Shown piece by piece: positions 25,015-64,000 of a DNA stretch of 64,000 bases; the first letter of the stretch is position 1; every line of letters begins with the position of its first letter. The stretch lies in NCBI RefSeq assembly GCF_964275005.1, contig NC_092697.1:16084138-16148137 (forward strand). The letters are read 5' to 3'. The notes below the pieces were generated by a model. The model saw only the letters and a program-made list of their open reading frames with translations, was not told the DNA's origin and did not search any database. The stretch comes from Diadema setosum (taxonomy: Eukaryota > Echinodermata > Echinoidea > Diadematoida > Diadematidae). The position numbers and the translations under genes are program-made.

Positions 25015-26990
25015 CCGCAAAACGGCCATGGAGTCGTATAAGAAAATATCGATTTCACAAAATGGCGGACAAAGATAAACAATGTCCCGTCTGGTGTTTG
25101 GCCATTCCAGATATCAATAGGGCATTCCAACTCGAACAGTTGAAGCAGGCTTGAATAGAATTATCTATATATCTTTGTCTTATTAATGACAAGTCGAACT
25201 ACATGCCTCCAGGGACGGATCCAGGAATTCTGTAAAGGGGGGGGGGGCAACTAATATTTTTGGTGCCACTTCCGGGTTTCATTTTTTTTTTCTTTTCATA
25301 TCTTTTGTTTTTAACGAAAAAAAAAAAGCGGGGGGGGGGGAGGGGGCTTGCGCCGGATGTGCCCCCCTCTCGATCCGCCACTGGCACCCATACATCCAGG
25401 GAGGTGATCGACGACTAATTCAGATATAGGCCGGCTGAGCTTCCATTTGCGTCAAGTTTTTGTTGTAAGGATGTCTTTATTGATAAGTTAAAACAAAGGA
25501 CGTGCTGCCATATTATATGCCAGGTCTATGGTCCTATTCCGGACACATGTTTGGTAATGACACACTTACAAGTACTTATAGTGAACAGGTAAAAATGTAG
25601 CTATATTTACAAAAGATTTGTGAGGTTGGCAACAATCACACAAAATTAATTAATCACCGTACATTTTCCCACGCAGTACACACACACTGTATTACATTTC
25701 TGATTGCTGAAGTGTTAATCAACTGTACTAATTTCATATTTTCCTGGATACGTATTTCATAATTTTGAGTGTTTAAGAGTAAGTAACCAATGACACATTT
25801 CGTTAATTTTGTCCAGGATGCTCCATCACATTTTCTAACTGATAGATTCAACTGGAGCTCCGACATCTTCCTTTACAACGGTGGCCTATAGATTTTTACC
25901 GGACATACAGCGAAAGCAACAGTAGAATTAAACAACGCATTATTGTCGCATTTTTATGAATGACATTTGAAACAAAGACTTATAGCCTCAACCAGTGTCA
26001 TTCATTCATAAATATAACTCATTACTGAGAAAACGGAAAACGGAAAATTATTTCCTTGTTCCTGAACATTTTGTCAGGGGTGTTTTTTCATCAATCTTTT
26101 GCTTACGCATTGTGAACCACGATCATCTCAAGTCCTTACGCTTTATACAATAAGTCAGCACTCTTCATAATGCATCGCGCACTGCCTATCCGATCGTAAG
26201 AGGCAAATCAAATATATACATGATCATACTGTATATAAACTTAAAATACATAGGCCCTATGGTGTAAAATGTATCGGCCATAAATCTCAGCATTATCCCT
26301 GAATGCTGAATACAAAATTAATTCAGTTATGGGTGGGAAAGCACGGTCTCTTGTTTAGATCTTACGATATTCTGCGATAAATCCACTCTTACGGTCATAT
26401 TTTTTGAAAAAAGTGTTTCAGAGGATCAATCTACAGTGGAGCGATCGTTTCTGGTTTTGCTACAGACAGATTGGGATTCAGTTTGACATGTCTATTCTTT
26501 GCACTCAACTCTAAATTAAAGATGAGCTTACTTAAAGTAATGTAAATATGGTATTTTTTACTTTATTATTTTTCTCTTTCTCCTTTTCCGCTTTTTTGAT
26601 TTCTATCAATAAAAGCAAGAACTGAATACATTAATCCTCATTAAGAATGTATCCCTCAAGAATCTTGGTATCTATAAAAATATAATCTAAGGACTACCTA
26701 TTAAACTAAGGAGGAAATACAGCATTATACCTTACAAACACCGCTTTTAAGTTGGTTCCGTCGTATGTCACACTGGTAATGCACCTAAAGTTTTGGTTAT
26801 GTCCTTTGTTTAGATATATCCTTGTGTTACTGACTTGTTCATCCATCATTGTATGTACTTTTGTAATTAGTTTCTTTGTTCCGAAATATATAGTGATGAT
26901 TTTGATATTGTAGGATTGTGGTTCAGAGATATCTTATTGTATTTTTCTGTTGTTGTGAAATATGAGCAATGAATTACACGTAATTCAGTC
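25015..26990. repeat. ~2-kb direct repeat, right copy
   Basis: The second copy of the segment at 1-2062, ending about 280 bp past the RPTP stop codon. It has a ~70-bp stretch (about 26111-26181) absent from the left copy and lacks that copy's 143-bp internal duplication. Both carry the same GGATCC-ended TIR element at the same place, so that insertion predates the duplication. Confidence 0.9.
25210..25383. mobile_element. GGATCC-ended TIR element in the right 2-kb repeat
   Basis: Same ends and centre as 352-532, at the same place within the duplicated segment. Confidence 0.7.
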
Positions 26991-27267
26991 TAATGCTTTT
27001 AGACTTCAAGAAGTTATAGCGATACGATTATCTTGTAAAATGATACTCACATCTGTTGATAAAACTAAAACATGATTTTCCCACTGACCCAACAACAAAG
27101 GGTAAATAGCACACGTGACACTTTGGCAGCTGAAGTCATTGTAAAATTCTCGCCTTGAACCCTGCTATCACCGAGAACAATCATGTCCCGCACAACATAT
27201 CCATATGTGTGGCATTTCCCATCAATCGTCCCAAAAGAGATAACAGAGAACGCAAATCATCTCTCAT

Positions 27268-63643
<36,376 letters not shown>

Positions 63644-64000
63644 CTGTAGAAACACACACAGAGAAGAATAGGCACGATTACGTTTGTGTTCATTTTGGTT
63701 AGAGGAATGCCATGACAATGACCAAAAACGCGTGATTTTCAATTTATTATTTAGAGAACTAATTGAAAACGAGTTGAGCTAATTGACGAAAAGCTTTACT
63801 CTTCTTATTAACTTCTTGCGTGCCATATTGTATATTACCTGCTCATAGGTTTGCGTGTAAAAATGTGTGCACATTTGATTCATTGGCCATGATGGCACAG
63901 AAAGGAAACTGATGAGCAGAGTATTCTTTTAAAGTGCCATTGACACCGTTGTGCGGTAATGCTGTTTTTTCTCTTCTTTTTTGCAAAAGTATCTACCACA

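Noticed and set aside
1-26990. The paired ~2-kb direct repeats as LTRs of a large element
   Set aside because: The interior is an intron-bearing host transporter gene, with no retroelement genes, primer site or polypurine tract, and the repeats lack TG/CA ends that I can find.

Overview
This is a eukaryotic window carrying two large, intron-rich animal genes on the minus strand, set in AT-rich DNA full of short transposons, satellites and microsatellites. A Tie-receptor-like ectodomain, an SLC23 transporter and the mix of LINEs and TIR elements point to an invertebrate deuterostome, most likely an echinoderm (hemichordate is possible). I infer this from gene content only. There is no prokaryotic, viral or organelle signal.

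Positions 1-2062 and 25015-26990 are two copies of one ~2-kb direct repeat. Between them, 2705-22609 (minus) holds a complete SLC23 (ascorbate/nucleobase transporter) gene. I resolved twelve coding exons with consistent phases and GT/AG junctions, giving 623 residues. Its introns carry a TTAA-flanked TIR element, other TIR elements, a degenerate 150-170 bp satellite and a LINE 3' remnant.

Positions 27268-63643 (minus) hold the 3' part of a receptor tyrosine phosphatase gene. Twenty-nine exons join in phase into ~1466 codons; the signal peptide and first domain lie beyond the right edge. The ectodomain (Ig-like, five EGF-like modules, Ig, three fibronectin III) reads like that of the Tie receptor kinases. 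It is followed by a membrane helix and two phosphatase domains instead of a kinase. The proximal domain has all catalytic residues, the distal one has lost its general acid, and the tail has three Tyr-x-Asn motifs of the Grb2-SH2 type. I know of no described receptor with this combination, so it is the main finding.

The RPTP introns hold a nearly complete Jockey-superfamily LINE (51731-54920, minus), a decayed restriction-like-endonuclease LINE (55815-58480, plus) interrupted by satellite units that are themselves split by a TIR element, many small TIR elements, two hairpin elements next to AT microsatellites, and a 19-bp minisatellite touching the splice donor of a 37-bp exon.

The two genes lie head-to-tail 4.7 kb apart. 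Nothing here shows that they work together. Stretches not listed hold no gene I can recognise. Homopolymer G and AT tracts are many, so local assembly length errors are likely.
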